From positions 1 to 64,000 of the forward strand of contig JACVTC010000203.1 of the NCBI GenBank assembly GCA_016946835.1: 64,000 nucleotides of DNA, read 5' to 3'. A program made the translations under genes and the position numbers. The notes under the pieces were generated by a model. That model did no database searches and was not told where the DNA came from. It saw only the letters and a program-made list of their open reading frames with translations. Each line of letters opens with the position of its first letter. Position 1 is the stretch's first letter. The DNA is from Neocallimastix lanati (nom. inval.). Taxonomy: Eukaryota > Neocallimastigomycota > Neocallimastigomycetes > Neocallimastigales > Neocallimastigaceae. Below are positions 1 to 11,830 of the stretch, in pieces.

Positions 1-1082
1 TTTTAAAATTTAATATTTTATCAAAAAAAAAAAAAAAAAAAAAAAAGATAATAAAGATTATACAATTATCAAAAAAAAAAAAAAAAAGGATAATAAAAAT
101 TATAAAATTATCAAAAAAAATAAAAATAAAAATAAAAATAAAAATAAAAATAATAGTAATAATAAAAAAAAAAAAAAAAAAAGAGAAAATTAATAAATAT
201 TAAATTGTATATTTAGTGAGAATAGTGACATTAAAGTTGATTTTACAAAAAAACATGGATTTCATATAATAATAATATTAATTTAGATTTATTCCCCTTT
301 TTTTATTATATGAATCTTATTTTGATCATTTTTAATTTTGTTTTTATTAAAGTTTCAAAATAGTTTATATATATATTTTTTTTACAAAAGTAATTAATTG
401 TTTGTTTAATTATTTTAAAATTTTTAATATTTTATAATAAAAAAAAAAAAAAAGATAATAAAAATTATACAATTATCAAAAAAATAATAAAATTAAAAAT
501 TAAAAAAAAACTAAAACAAAATAAAATAAAATAATTAAAAAAAACTATTCACATTTAAAATAACTTTATAACTATTTTTATTTTCAATTTATTTATGAAT
601 TTTTTTTTATATATTATTCCATTTGAAATGAATAACATAAAATCCTAAGAGAAAATTTTATTTATTTAGTTTTTTAATATGTATTCCATTATTAAAATTA
701 TATTTAATTATTTTTAATTTTTTTTTTCATTAGTTGATTTTATGATTTTTTGATAATTGGGAATTACTAAAAATAATTTTGTTAATTTAAAACTTAATAT
801 AATAATCTCCAATACCATTATTATTAATTATGGTATAATTAATAATAATAATTAATTTTTATCGATGTAGTTTATTTTTTAAAAAAAAAATAATAATAAA
901 ATTTGTAATAAATTTATAATATATATTTCAATACAACTTTTTTTTTTAATGGTCAATAAGTATAAAAACGAAAGTATAAAAATGAACTTTATTTTTTTTT
1001 TTGTTTTATATAATAAATAGTAATTAATACAAATTAAATAAAATAATATTAAAAAAAAGGCTTATTTCTGTTAATAAAATTT

Positions 1083-1100
1083 AATAATAATAATAATAAT

Positions 1101-1177
<77 letters not shown>

Positions 1178-1200
1178 GATTATAATGATGATGATGATGA
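1083..1200. repeat. (TAA)n/(TTA)n inverted microsatellite
   Basis: About 60 bp of TAA repeats run directly into about 33 bp of TTA repeats, followed by a short ATG/GAT tract. The two arms are complementary and could extrude as a long hairpin. No function is implied. Confidence 0.85.
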
Positions 1201-1485
1201 TTAATAGTATTTATTTCAACTTTATTAATATATTTTATGGTGAAGAGTTATTTTTTTAAAAAAAAAATATTATTAATCCACATTTTATAGAAAAAAAAAA
1301 AAAGATATAAATTATAATTATAATCTTTAAATATATTAAGATATAATAATAATTATAAAAATTATAATAGTTTTATTGATTTACCACATTTTTTAAAAGT
1401 TTGCAAAACAAAAATGATATAATCCTCTTTTTTTTTTAAAAAAAAATAAATAAAAAAATATTTAATTAAAATAAATTAATTTTAC

Positions 1486-1875
1486 TTTTTTTTTTTTTTT
1501 TTTTTTTTATAAATATAATTATATGATTTAATTAATATTCAAGTTTTTTTTTTTTTTTTTATGAATATAATTATACGATTTAATTAATATTCAAGTTTTT
1601 TTTTTTTTTTTTATAAATATAATTATATGATTTAATTAATATTCAAGTTTTTTTTTTATAATTATATGATTTAATTAATATTCAAGTTTTTTTTTTTTTT
1701 ATAAATATAATTATACGATTTAATTAATATTCAAGTTTTTTTTTTTTTTTTTATAAATATAATTATATGATTTAATTAATATTTAAGTTTTTTTTTTATA
1801 ATTATATGATTTAATTAATATTCAAGTTTTTTTTTTTTTTTATAAATATAATTATACGATTTAATTAATATTCAA
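1486..1875. repeat. T-tract minisatellite, 8 units
   Basis: Eight tandem units, each a T run of 9-20 nt followed by an AT-rich core ending ATTTAATTAATATTCAAG. Long units are about 53 bp and short ones about 38 bp. The variants (tacgatt, tatgatt, short) recur in the same order at units 2-4 and 5-7, then restart at unit 8, so there is a three-unit higher-order repeat. Confidence 0.85.
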
Positions 1876-2526
1876 TTATAATTAAAAATTTATTTAAATA
1901 TCACTATATATATTATTATTAAAGTTTTTTAATTTCAATTTAAAAAAAGAATTTTATTTTAATAATATTATATAAATATGGAATATAAAGCAATAAAGAG
2001 ATATAATAAGAAAAATATTAAATATAATAAAAATAATATAATGTATAATAATAATTTATACTATTTTTATTTTATAAATAATCTTGTTTATTTTATATAT
2101 CTTATATATCATCCTGTTAAAATTGGTTTTTCTTCTTTTATATATATAATTTCTTCTATTCAAATAAAACATTGAACATGTTTTGAAAATTTTGATTTTC
2201 ATAAAACAATTTTGCGTCTTTTACATTTTTCCCATGTGAAATGAATATATTATTATTTCCATTTTTAATATTAGCTAATTTCTTCTTAATAAGTAACTTT
2301 AATATTTGGATCTTAATTCAATAAGAAAAAAAAAAAAATGGTTTTATATAGCATTTAGATTTAACATTAAAATTATGTGTAGCCTTTATTCATTCATGAC
2401 CAATCTATTAGTAGCTATAGTTCTTAATTTTAAATACCAAAAGTAGTAAAATAATAGAACGATTTTTTATTATATTATTACCATTGGTAAATAGAATAAT
2501 TTTAATCCTCCTAACCTTAACTAATG

Positions 2527-2557
<31 letters not shown>

Positions 2558-3081
2558 ATAATATATATATATATATATAATTAATTTATAAAATTTCAAA
2601 AATCTAATTTGAAAGGCTTTAGTAAAAAAAAAAAAAAAATATTAATAAATAAAATAAAAAAAGGAAAAATTCAATCTATTTTAATTAATACTATTATAAA
2701 CCATTTTTATTTTGATTAAAATGAAAATATTTAAAGCTTAACCTCTAATATTTTTGATAAAATATAAATATTAATTTCAATTTTATAAATAAATAAGTTA
2801 TGTTTAAATTAAAATACTAAATAACAATAATAATAAGTTACAATAATATTAATATTTATATAAATAATAGTGATATTATATATATATATATTTTTTTTTT
2901 TCATAGACTTGGAATAAACTTTATTTATTAATTTTTATTAAAAAAAAAAAAGAAAACATAAAAGTAAAATACATAAATTTTTTTCTTTTTTTTTTTTTTT
3001 TTATATTAAAAAAAACTAAAACTACATTTTGAGTTTCTAGGACTAAATGGCCTCTAATTCTTTTATTTACAAAACTTAAAG

Positions 3082-3087
3082 AAAAAA
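3082..3087 (-). terminator. Pol III T6 terminator of tRNA-Ile
   Basis: A run of six A on the plus strand is T6 on the minus strand, six nucleotides beyond the tRNA discriminator base. This is the usual position and form of an RNA polymerase III terminator. Confidence 0.75.
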
Positions 3088-3093
3088 TTTACC

Positions 3094-3186
3094 TGCTCCT
3101 GGCGGGGGTCGAACCCGCGATCTTCGCGTTGCATAAGAGGATCACCCTTATAAGCACGACGCCTTAAACCTCTAGGCTACAGGAGC
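3094..3186 (-). tRNA. tRNA-Ile(UAU) with a 19-nt intron
   Basis: Read on the minus strand: acceptor GCTCCTG pairs with CAGGAGC, discriminator A; the D arm has stem GCC/GGC; the anticodon stem is TCGTG/CGCGA; the T arm is GCGGG-TTCGACC-CCCGC. The anticodon loop is CTTATAA, giving anticodon TAT (isoleucine, AUA codons). It is interrupted after position 37 by about 19 nt, the canonical site of nuclear tRNA introns. The anticodon stem-loop matches the well-known yeast tRNA-Ile(UAU), which also carries an intron. CCA is not encoded. The gene is transcribed leftwards, so the retrotransposon train that starts at 3201 lies immediately upstream of it. Confidence 0.95.
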
Positions 3187-3200
3187 CTTATCAATTTTTT

Positions 3201-3986
3201 TAATACAGAATGAACAAATAATACTAATTGTGCTAGAATAATATAAATTATTCTAACCTTATAGATTATTCTATTCTATATAATTGGAACTTTCCAATAT
3301 TCTTCAAATATTACTAAATAGAAATCTTAAGTTAATAAATCACTAATTAACTTATAATTCCTTTTTGAATTATCCATCCGATTCCATTATAATGTATTAA
3401 AAATCTTTAGCCAAGAATATTGTCCTTGCCCACTTAATATATTAATATTATATTTCTTTTGTATTATGTTATATTGAAAATAATCAAATCTATTTAATTA
3501 GTTATTAAAATTTTCGTTATCAATTTAAATTTATTTTTAATTACTAAATTTAACTAAACCACAATAAAATATTCTGTATAATCTCTTTATTTTTATTTTA
3601 TATATATTAGTATTAAACTATTATTAAATAATTAATAATTCAATAATATATAACTACTATTTATAACAATAATATTATTAACTAAAATAATAATTCAATT
3701 TCAATTTAAATGTTTTATTTATAAAAATAATTAGTAATTAGTTTATTAAAAAAATAGTTAGGCTTTACAAATTTTAATTTGATAAAAAAATATAAATACA
3801 TGTAATTTTAGTGAAATAAAATATAATCAATAACTTACTTTTATTAAATAAATAATTATATTATTATTTTTCTTTTATAAATTTAAATAAATAAATATTG
3901 ATTTTAAAACAAATTATTTTTTTTATTGTAATTTAATTATTTGTGTTAATTATTATTATATTCCTAAAACTATATGAACCATACCA
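3201..3986 (+). repeat. L1 solo LTR, Ty3-type, 15 bp upstream of tRNA-Ile
   Basis: A 786-bp LTR-like block. It starts TAATACAGAATGAAC and ends GAACCATACCA. The GAATG...AAATAAT motif sits at the same offset as in L2 (28372) and L3 (54084), which fixes the left end; the expected TG start reads TA here. A TATA-like ATATAAATA occurs near 3790. TTTT flanks it on both sides (3197-3200 and 3987-3990). The first LTR base is 15 nt upstream of the mature tRNA 5' end, the kind of position used by yeast Ty3. No internal region is present, so it is a solo LTR. Confidence 0.7.
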
Positions 3987-3990
3987 TTTT

Positions 3991-4679
3991 TGATACAAGA
4001 TGAAAAGAAAAATAATGATATTTTAAAATTATTATTAAATTATATTAATTATATAAAGTTTGTAAAATATATATTATTATAAAATTAAAATTAATTATAT
4101 AAAAATGATGAATTATATTAATTATAAATCATATAAAATAATATTATTATAGTATAAAATTTAATTATTATAATATAAACTTTTATATTAATGTTTATAT
4201 AAAATATAACAATTATGATTTAATATAGAGATAATAATTATAAAAAAAAATATATAAAAATATTATAAAAAAAAAAAAATGTTTTTGTTAAAAAAATTAT
4301 TGATATATGTTAATTAGTAATAGTTGATTTAATATAAGAAAAATGTTTTAATTAGTTAAGATAGTAGTTTAGTTATTAGTTTTAATAAAATTAGTTGTTT
4401 AAGTAATTAATTGTAGAATATTATAATTAAATTATAATTATTAATAGTTAATTAATATGATAAAAATAAAATAAAATAAAATAAAATAAAATAAAATAAA
4501 ATAAAATAAAATAAAATAAAATAAAAATAAAATATTACAAAACAAATATCCTAAAATAAAAATTTTAAATAATTAAATAAAATAATTAATATTATTATTA
4601 GAATATATAATTTAATACAATTCCCCAGTGTAGCGCCCAAAACTATTATAAATACGAATATTTAAAATATATCGTATCA
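3991..4679 (+). repeat. Element 1 5' LTR
   Basis: Starts TGATACAAGATG and ends ATCGTATCA, matching the copy at 13275-13995 except for small indels and one short internal duplication in the 3' copy. It contains a TAAAA pentamer microsatellite near 4465-4530. U5 near 4629-4640 carries AGTGTAGCGCCC, complementary to sequence just after the primer-binding site. Confidence 0.92.
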
Positions 4680-4685
4680 TATTTT

Positions 4686-4703
4686 TGGTGGAGAATCCGG
4701 GCG
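4686..4703 (+). promoter_or_regulatory. Element 1 primer-binding site
   Basis: TGGTGGAGAATCCGGGCG begins a few bases after the LTR end. TGG is the complement of tRNA CCA. The same 18 bases follow the 5' LTR of element D (55486-55503), so the site is conserved within this lineage. I could not identify the tRNA. Confidence 0.8.
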
Positions 4704-4737
4704 CTGCACTATTAAATTATATGAAAATAATAATAAT

Positions 4738-4773
<36 letters not shown>

Positions 4774-4927
4774 ATTTTTTTTTTTTTTATTAAAATATAT
4801 ATATATATATAATAGTAAAAATAAATAAATAATATTAGAGATAAGTCGAATTAAATAAGAAAATAAATTACGTATTAAATATAAGTTTTGTTTCATTTTT
4901 TTTTCCTTTTTTAGTAGTTAATTAATA
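4704..4927 (+). other. Element 1 leader with A28 tract
   Basis: Untranslated leader between primer-binding site and gag. It holds a long A run (about 4742-4770), a T run and a TA repeat. No coding potential is seen. Confidence 0.7.
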
Positions 4928-6497
4928 ATGGTTGACGCTTCCAAAGTAAAACGTGATCTACCATATCTATGTGACTATGGTAAAGACATAGACACATGGA
5001 TAGAAGATTTTTAAGGGTGTCATGGAAATGCATGACATCCAAGATTCATCTAGAATTTTTGTATGGCTAAAAATAGCCGTGGAGGCTGACTTGAGGAACG
5101 TTTTGAAATCATTAGTAACCACTCGGAATAATATCACAAGGTATCCAAACTATAAAGAAGTGCAATCAGCTATTGAAAAGTATATGGATATAAAACCAGC
5201 TGATAAATGCTCAGTTTTAAAAAATCTGAAAATAAAACCAAATGAAAATATAAAGAATTTTAACTACCGTTATTTAACCTTGTATCATCGATTAGATAGA
5301 GATTATCAGAAGATTATATCAGTCGATGATTATTTAAATTCAATAAAATCAAGAATATATGTTCATTCTCAAATTCTCTTAGCCGAATGTGATACCTTGT
5401 CGGATGCTTTTGAAGTGGCTGTAAGAGCCGAGAAAGCCGAAAAAAGGACCATAGGAAATAATGAATTTCTCAACACTTCTATGGTCTTCCAAAATAATTC
5501 TAATTGTCAAAATTCTTTATTAGAACATCCATTATATAGAGGATTGACCGAAGGAAATAGGGATTTAGATAATTCTATACAAAATGCGTATTATGTGGGC
5601 AATGCTGATCTGTTTTCTACTGGTCGATATCGTCAAGAAAGATTTAATTCAAGGTATAATAATAACAACAATAATAATAATCAATTTAGAAATTTTACTT
5701 GCTACCTCTGTGGCGAACCAGGTCACAAAGCAAGAGAATGTAACAAAAGAAATTTAAGAAATAAAAATAAATCTCTTAATTATAGTCAGGATCAGAATCA
5801 ATTAATGACCTTCGGAAAATTTAATTCTGGATTTTATAATGAAAATAATTATAATAATAATGGAAATAGAATGTTTAATAACGGAAATAATGGAAATAAT
5901 TATAATATTAACAATAATAATAATAATAATAATAATTATAATACTCTATATGGTAATAATAATTATAACAGTAATTATAATAACAATAATAATTATAATA
6001 ATTTCTATAACAGTAATATTAATAGTAGCAATAATAGTAATTATAATAATTTCAATAACAGTAACAATAATAATAATAATAATAATTTTGGTAACTATAA
6101 TAATAATTCCAATAATAATAATATTAACAATGGTAATTATAATTTTAGGAACAACAACAATAGAGGAAAAAATAATTATAATAACAATAATAATTATAAT
6201 AATAACAATTATAGCAATAATAATTATATTAATAGCAATTATAACAATAATAATTATAATAACAATAATATGTATAATAACAATAATAATTATAATAGAA
6301 ATAATAATTATAATAGTAATAGTAATTATGGAAATAATAATTATAATACTAATAATACTAATTATGACAACTATAACAATGATAACTACAACAATGCAAG
6401 AAATATGGAGGAAATAAGAAATAAAAGTAATCCTAGGTACTTTGATAATCAAAATCCTCATCAGCAAAATATTAGAAGCGATAGCAATTTAAAATAG
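4928..6497 (+). CDS. gag: Element 1 Gag (capsid/nucleocapsid), +1 frameshift near its start
   Basis: Structural protein that packages the element RNA. The ATG at 4928 opens a frame that stops after about 28 codons at a T5 run (5009-5013). The frame from 5013 on, with an internal ATG at 5022, continues the homology to element D Gag (both have a W-I-[DE]-[DE]-F stretch followed by a D-S-x-R-[IL]-F-V-W block). One extra T therefore seems to split gag. The capsid-like region is followed by a CCHC zinc knuckle, CYLCGEPGHKARECN, encoded near 5701-5745. After it come about 240 residues dominated by asparagine and tyrosine. The TAG stop (6495-6497) overlaps a -1 frameshift signal that leads into pol. 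Confidence 0.88.
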
Positions 6498-6520
6498 ATT
6501 ATGGGAGAAGGCCAACTTCC
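6488..6520 (+). promoter_or_regulatory. -1 ribosomal frameshift signal, Element 1 gag-pol
   Basis: Slippery heptamer TTTAAAA (6488-6494) in frame as T-TTA-AAA, followed by the gag TAG. After an 8-nt spacer comes a stem GGGAG (6503-6507) / CTTCC (6516-6520) with an 8-nt loop. Slipping back one base enters a frame that stays open to 8218. The same arrangement occurs in D and A. Confidence 0.85.
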
Positions 6521-8035
6521 AGTAAACAAACCACCCTTTTATGTATAAACAACGACAATTATTGTAATGATAACTTCCATAATCATTATAATAATAATAA
6601 TAATAATATTAATGAACCTAATAATTATAATGAAAATAATATATATTATAAGAATATTAAAAATAAAAATAATAATTTACTAATTAATAATAATGAAAGA
6701 AATGAAAATTATGGAAATAATGAAGAAATGGATATCAAGAATAAAGACAACAACTATAAAAACAATGAGAATATTTATTTAGTTAATAGAAAAGATAATT
6801 TTAATACTAATTCCAATGATAATGATAATAATAATTATAATAATTATAATATTTATGATAATTATAATAGTAATAATAATTATTGCAATAAACCAAATTG
6901 TAACAATAACAATAATACTAATAATAACAATAACTTTAATAATAACAATAACCATAAAAATAACAAAAATAATAATTACACATATAATAATAATTACATT
7001 AATAATCGTTACAATAATGATAATAATAGTAATAGTTATAATAATAATAATAATAATAATAATGATAATCATAATAGTAGTTATAATAATAATTATAATT
7101 TTGTTAATAATGGTAATAATTATAATAATGATGATTATAATAATCGAGGTAATATTAATAACAATAATTATAATAATAATAGTCATAGTTATATTAATAA
7201 TAATAATAGTAATATTAATAATAATAGTGATATTAATAATAATGTTAATATTAATAATAATAATAGTAATTATAACAATAAGAATCTTAATAATAATTAT
7301 AGTAATAGTGATTATAGTAATGATAATTATAATAATAACGATACTAATAATTACAATCATAATAATAATTATAAAAATTACAATAACTATAATTATAATT
7401 ATAATAATAGTATTATGAAATGTAATAGTGATAATGTTAATATGAGAAATGATAATAATGATTATTATATCGATGATAATAATAATCATTATAATAATTG
7501 TAATAATCATTGTAATAATAATATTAAGGATAATGATAATGAAAAAAATGATTATTATAATAACAATTATAATAAAAATAATAATAATGTTTATTTAAGA
7601 GATACCAATGAAGAATTCCAGGATGAAGTTGTTTTTGCTGCTCAGAGAAAAGGGAAACAAAATAAAGAAAAATATAAGGGGCCTTATAAAGAAACACAAA
7701 GGCTTCATCTCAAAGATAATCCAGTTCCTATTCACACTCCAGCCATGAAACAAATAAATAATAATAATGATAATTATAATGATAGTAATAATAATGAGGA
7801 ACTAAATAATAATAAAATAATTGAAGGTGAATATCTTTCTTCTACAAAAAAGGTTAATTTTAGAGAAAATCCAGATATTATTGAAATTAATAATAATGGA
7901 AATATTCGAGATGAAGATAATATGAATTTAGAGGATGATCCAAATAATTTAAATTATAATAATAATAATAATCATAATATTAATATTGATGATTATAATA
8001 ATAATATTAACAATAATGACAATTCTAATAATATC

Positions 8036-8105
<70 letters not shown>

Positions 8106-8218
8106 TTAATGATAATATTAATACTAATAATGATAGTAATAATAACACAGAAAAATTGGAACATTTGGATATATCATATATAAACCAACCAAATATTTCA
8201 AACGCAAAAAAAAATTAA
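6497..8218 (+). CDS. pol: Element 1 pol N-terminal extension, asparagine-rich
   Basis: The frame entered by -1 slippage at 6488-6494. It runs as about 570 residues that are mostly asparagine with tyrosine, aspartate and isoleucine, encoded by (AAT/AAC)n. A short ordinary stretch near 7600-7740 contains residues such as EEFQDEVVFAAQRKGKQNK, resembling the corresponding short linker in D. It ends at 8218 in an A9 tract, where one extra A appears to shift out of the frame that continues into protease and RT (from about 8210). No catalytic domain is visible. It is best seen as a low-complexity linker between Gag and protease; in D the same position holds only a modest linker. Confidence 0.8.
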
Positions 8219-8315
8219 CAAATTAAATAGAATTAAAGAGATAATATCCAATACTACAAACGAAAATGAAAATGGAGGTAATACTAAGACGTCAAAATTA
8301 GAGAAACATATTAAA

Positions 8316-11300
8316 ATGATCAATTTGGTCGATAATTATGATATAAATGACCTGGTTAAAGATGTTGCCAATATAGAAGTCAAACTTAAATTGGCACACT
8401 TATTGGACTTATGTCCTAAATTTCGTACCGGGTTTAACAAAGAACAAAAATTAATTAAAAGTACCAGTAAAGAATTTTTAATAAATGCTTTATCATTGTT
8501 AAGCGACTATAAAGTTATAAAAGTAAATGGTACTATTGAAGGATCCTACGCAGAAATATTCTTAGATTCTTGTGCAAGTGTTAATTTAATTACTGCTGCT
8601 GCATTCGAGAAGTATAAAATAAATAAAACGGCCGTTGGAACTATTTCGGAAAGAATATTCCAGGCTTATTCTAATAATTATATTTCTTCGGATGTATACG
8701 AATTAGAAATTGAAATAGGCGGCTACACTTTCAAAGACTATTTCAGAAAAATAGAAAAAGATGATATTTTCGACGTGTTAATTGGTATTGACACGCTTAA
8801 GAAAAATAGATTTGTGCTAGATTTAGTTGATGATACTTTATTACGTAAAAATGATAATGGTGATTTTATTGAACTTTCTAATTTAATGTATAATGTAAAT
8901 TTTTCTAATGTTAATGATTTAAATATTAATAAAAATGATTCTGAAAATTATGTTACGCTTTGTGATGGTATTATCAATTATTGTGCGTGTTCAAATTTTT
9001 TGTGTAATGATACTTCTAATATAAATATTAGTGATTTTGATAATTTAATATTATCTAATGATGAAGTTCTTAATAATAATGATTTATTTTCTATTGATAA
9101 TAATGTGTTATTTCTTAATAATGATTCAAAAATTTGTCCCGCTATTCTTTTAATAACTTCTGATGATAATTCATCTTTTGTTGATTTAAAATCTCTGCAA
9201 AATAATAAGAAAATTTCGCTTGTACACGACATATTATCTGAAGTACCTTCTTCTATTAGAGATTCAATTAAAATTTTATTTTTATCATACACGGATATTT
9301 TAGCTGTTAAAACAGACGATTTAGGTAATTCTAAATTATTTCCTCATAGAATTAATTTAGTTCCTGGTACTCACCCTGTTAAACAGAGAGCATATAGACT
9401 CTCTAAAGTACAAGCAGATGCTCTAAAAAAAGAAATAATTAAACTCATTAACAATAAATTAATTGTTCCTTCAAATTCTCCTTGGTCTTCACCAGTTGTT
9501 CTTGTGTTAAAAAAAAATGGTCAAGTAAGAATGTGCGTTGATTATAGAGTAGTAAATAACTGTACGAAGAAAGATGCCTATGCCCTTCCTATTATCGATG
9601 ATATTCTTTATTATGTAGGAAACACCGCAGTTCTTTCAACAATTGATTTATTTTCAGGATACCATCAAATTCCTATGCATCCTGATGATAGAGATATTAC
9701 GTGTTTTACTACTATTTATGGTAATTTTAATTTTCAAGTTATGCCTTTTGGGTTGTGTAATGCTCCCGCAACTTTTCAAAGGGAGATGAACCGAATATTC
9801 TTCGACTTGATTGGTGTTTGTGTCTTTGTCTATATCGATGATCTTGTTGTGTATTCTCCCTCAATGGATCAGCATATTAAAGATCTTGAAAAGGTTTTCA
9901 AAATTCTACATAATAATGGATTAAAAATTAATTTAGAGAAATGTCATTTTTTTAAAGAAGAAGTAGAATTATTAGGACACAAATTATCTACTAAAGGAAT
10001 TAGTCCTATTGATTCAAAAGTGAATGTTATTATGAATTGGTTACCTCCTAAAAATATTAAGCAACTATGTTCTTTTTTAGGTGCTATTGGCTATTATAGG
10101 AAATTCATTTATAATTTTGCTCAAATTGCTAAACCATTATATGAACTTACAAAAAAAAATGTTCCTTTTGTATGGACTGATACTACTAATAAGGCTTTTG
10201 TTGAATTAAAAAATAAAATAATTTCTGCACCTATTTTATCACCTCCTGTTTTTGAAAAACCATTTATTATTCGTACGGACGCCTCTAAATATGGTATTGG
10301 TGGAGTTCTTATTCAGTTAGATGAGAATAATGATGAAAAGCCTATTTATTTTGAAAGTCGTACCTTAGTAAATGCAGAATTAAACTATAGTATTACGGAT
10401 TTGGAAGGATTAGCTGCTTACTATTGTGTTATGAAATTTAGACCATTTTTAACAGGTAATAATTTTGAAACTATTTTGTACACTGATCATAAACCCTTAG
10501 TTTATATTTTCAATAGTAAAGAACCTACTTCTAGCCGTCATATTAAATGGATTACGGAATTCAGTATTTTAAAAGTTAAAGTTTTATATGAAGAGGGGAG
10601 GAGAAATGTAATTGCAGATGCACTTTCAAGATTAAATTCTGGTGAAGATATACAAAATAAGAATGTAGAAGAAAATAAAAATATTATTTTGGAAAACAAT
10701 TTTAATAAAGATAATAATTCAATTAAAAATATTATTTTAAAAGAGAATATAAGAAATAATAATTCTAATGAAATTAATAAATCAAGAAATAAAATCAGTA
10801 GGGAAAATACTAATGACAATTTATTTATAAAAATAGACAATAAAAATACTATTAAAAATAGCAATTTATCTAAAAAAATAAAAATAAATAATATCACAAA
10901 CAATCATAAATTATATGAGAATGAAAACAATAATAATTATAATAAAAATAATATCTCTGATAAAAAAATAGAAATTAATGGGTTTAATAAAAATAATAAC
11001 TTTAATACTAATAATAATTATATTAAAAATAACAATTATAATAAAAACAATAATCATAATGAAAATAGCAATTGTAATAAAAATAGCAATTATGATAAAG
11101 GCAATAATCCTAATGAAAATAATATTGTTGGAAATAATAATAGGAATAAAAATAATAATCTCAATGAAAATAATAATTATAATAAAATTAATTACTTAGA
11201 TGAAAAATTAAAAAATTGTAACATTATTCAAAATAACTATTCAAATGAAAACAAAGAAAATTATAATACAAAATATAATAATATACATGATGCATATAAA

Positions 11301-11771
11301 AATAATAATTATTTAACAAAGGAAACAAGCTTTAAAACCGAAATATTAAATAATAATGTAATTCAAAATAATGTATTATTTAGAGATATAAAAAATGAGA
11401 GTACAACAAATGAAAATTCAAAAGAAAATGAAAATGAAAAAAATAATATTGTAAATCAAAATAATATAAGCATTAATAATAAATTCAATAAAATTTTGAA
11501 TATTGATAAAAATATTAACAAAAAATCTCTTAATAAAAATGAACAAGAAGATCATAGAAGTATAACTATAGGAAAAAAGAAATATAATAATATTTTAAAA
11601 ATTGATAAAATTAATAATAATTTTACAAATAATAACTTTCAAAAGGATGATAATAATGAAATGTTAAATAATGATATAAATAAAAATTACTCAAGAAATA
11701 TTTTATCTAACAATAATGTATATCTAGATACAAATTTCGTAATAAATGTTACACCTAATAATAATGATTAC

Positions 11772-11830
<59 letters not shown>

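Larger units (their letters stand above)
1..3093. other. AT-rich non-coding region with low-complexity repeats
   Basis: Long A and T runs, AAT/ATT repeats and scattered AT-rich DNA with no convincing gene. The only open frame of note (1978-2175) encodes a low-complexity K/N/Y/I-rich peptide and is not supported. Contains the AAT/ATT palindrome and the T-rich minisatellite listed separately. It lies downstream of the minus-strand tRNA gene. Confidence 0.7.

Noticed and set aside
1978-2175. 65-codon plus-strand open frame
   Set aside because: Low-complexity K/N/Y/I composition in AT-rich DNA, no neighbours or motifs; consistent with chance.
5839-8183. Long polyisoleucine/valine/threonine frames on both strands over the asparagine-rich parts of Element 1
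   Set aside because: They are the other readings of (AAT/AAC)n repeats; the polyasparagine frames connect to gag and pol and are the real ones.
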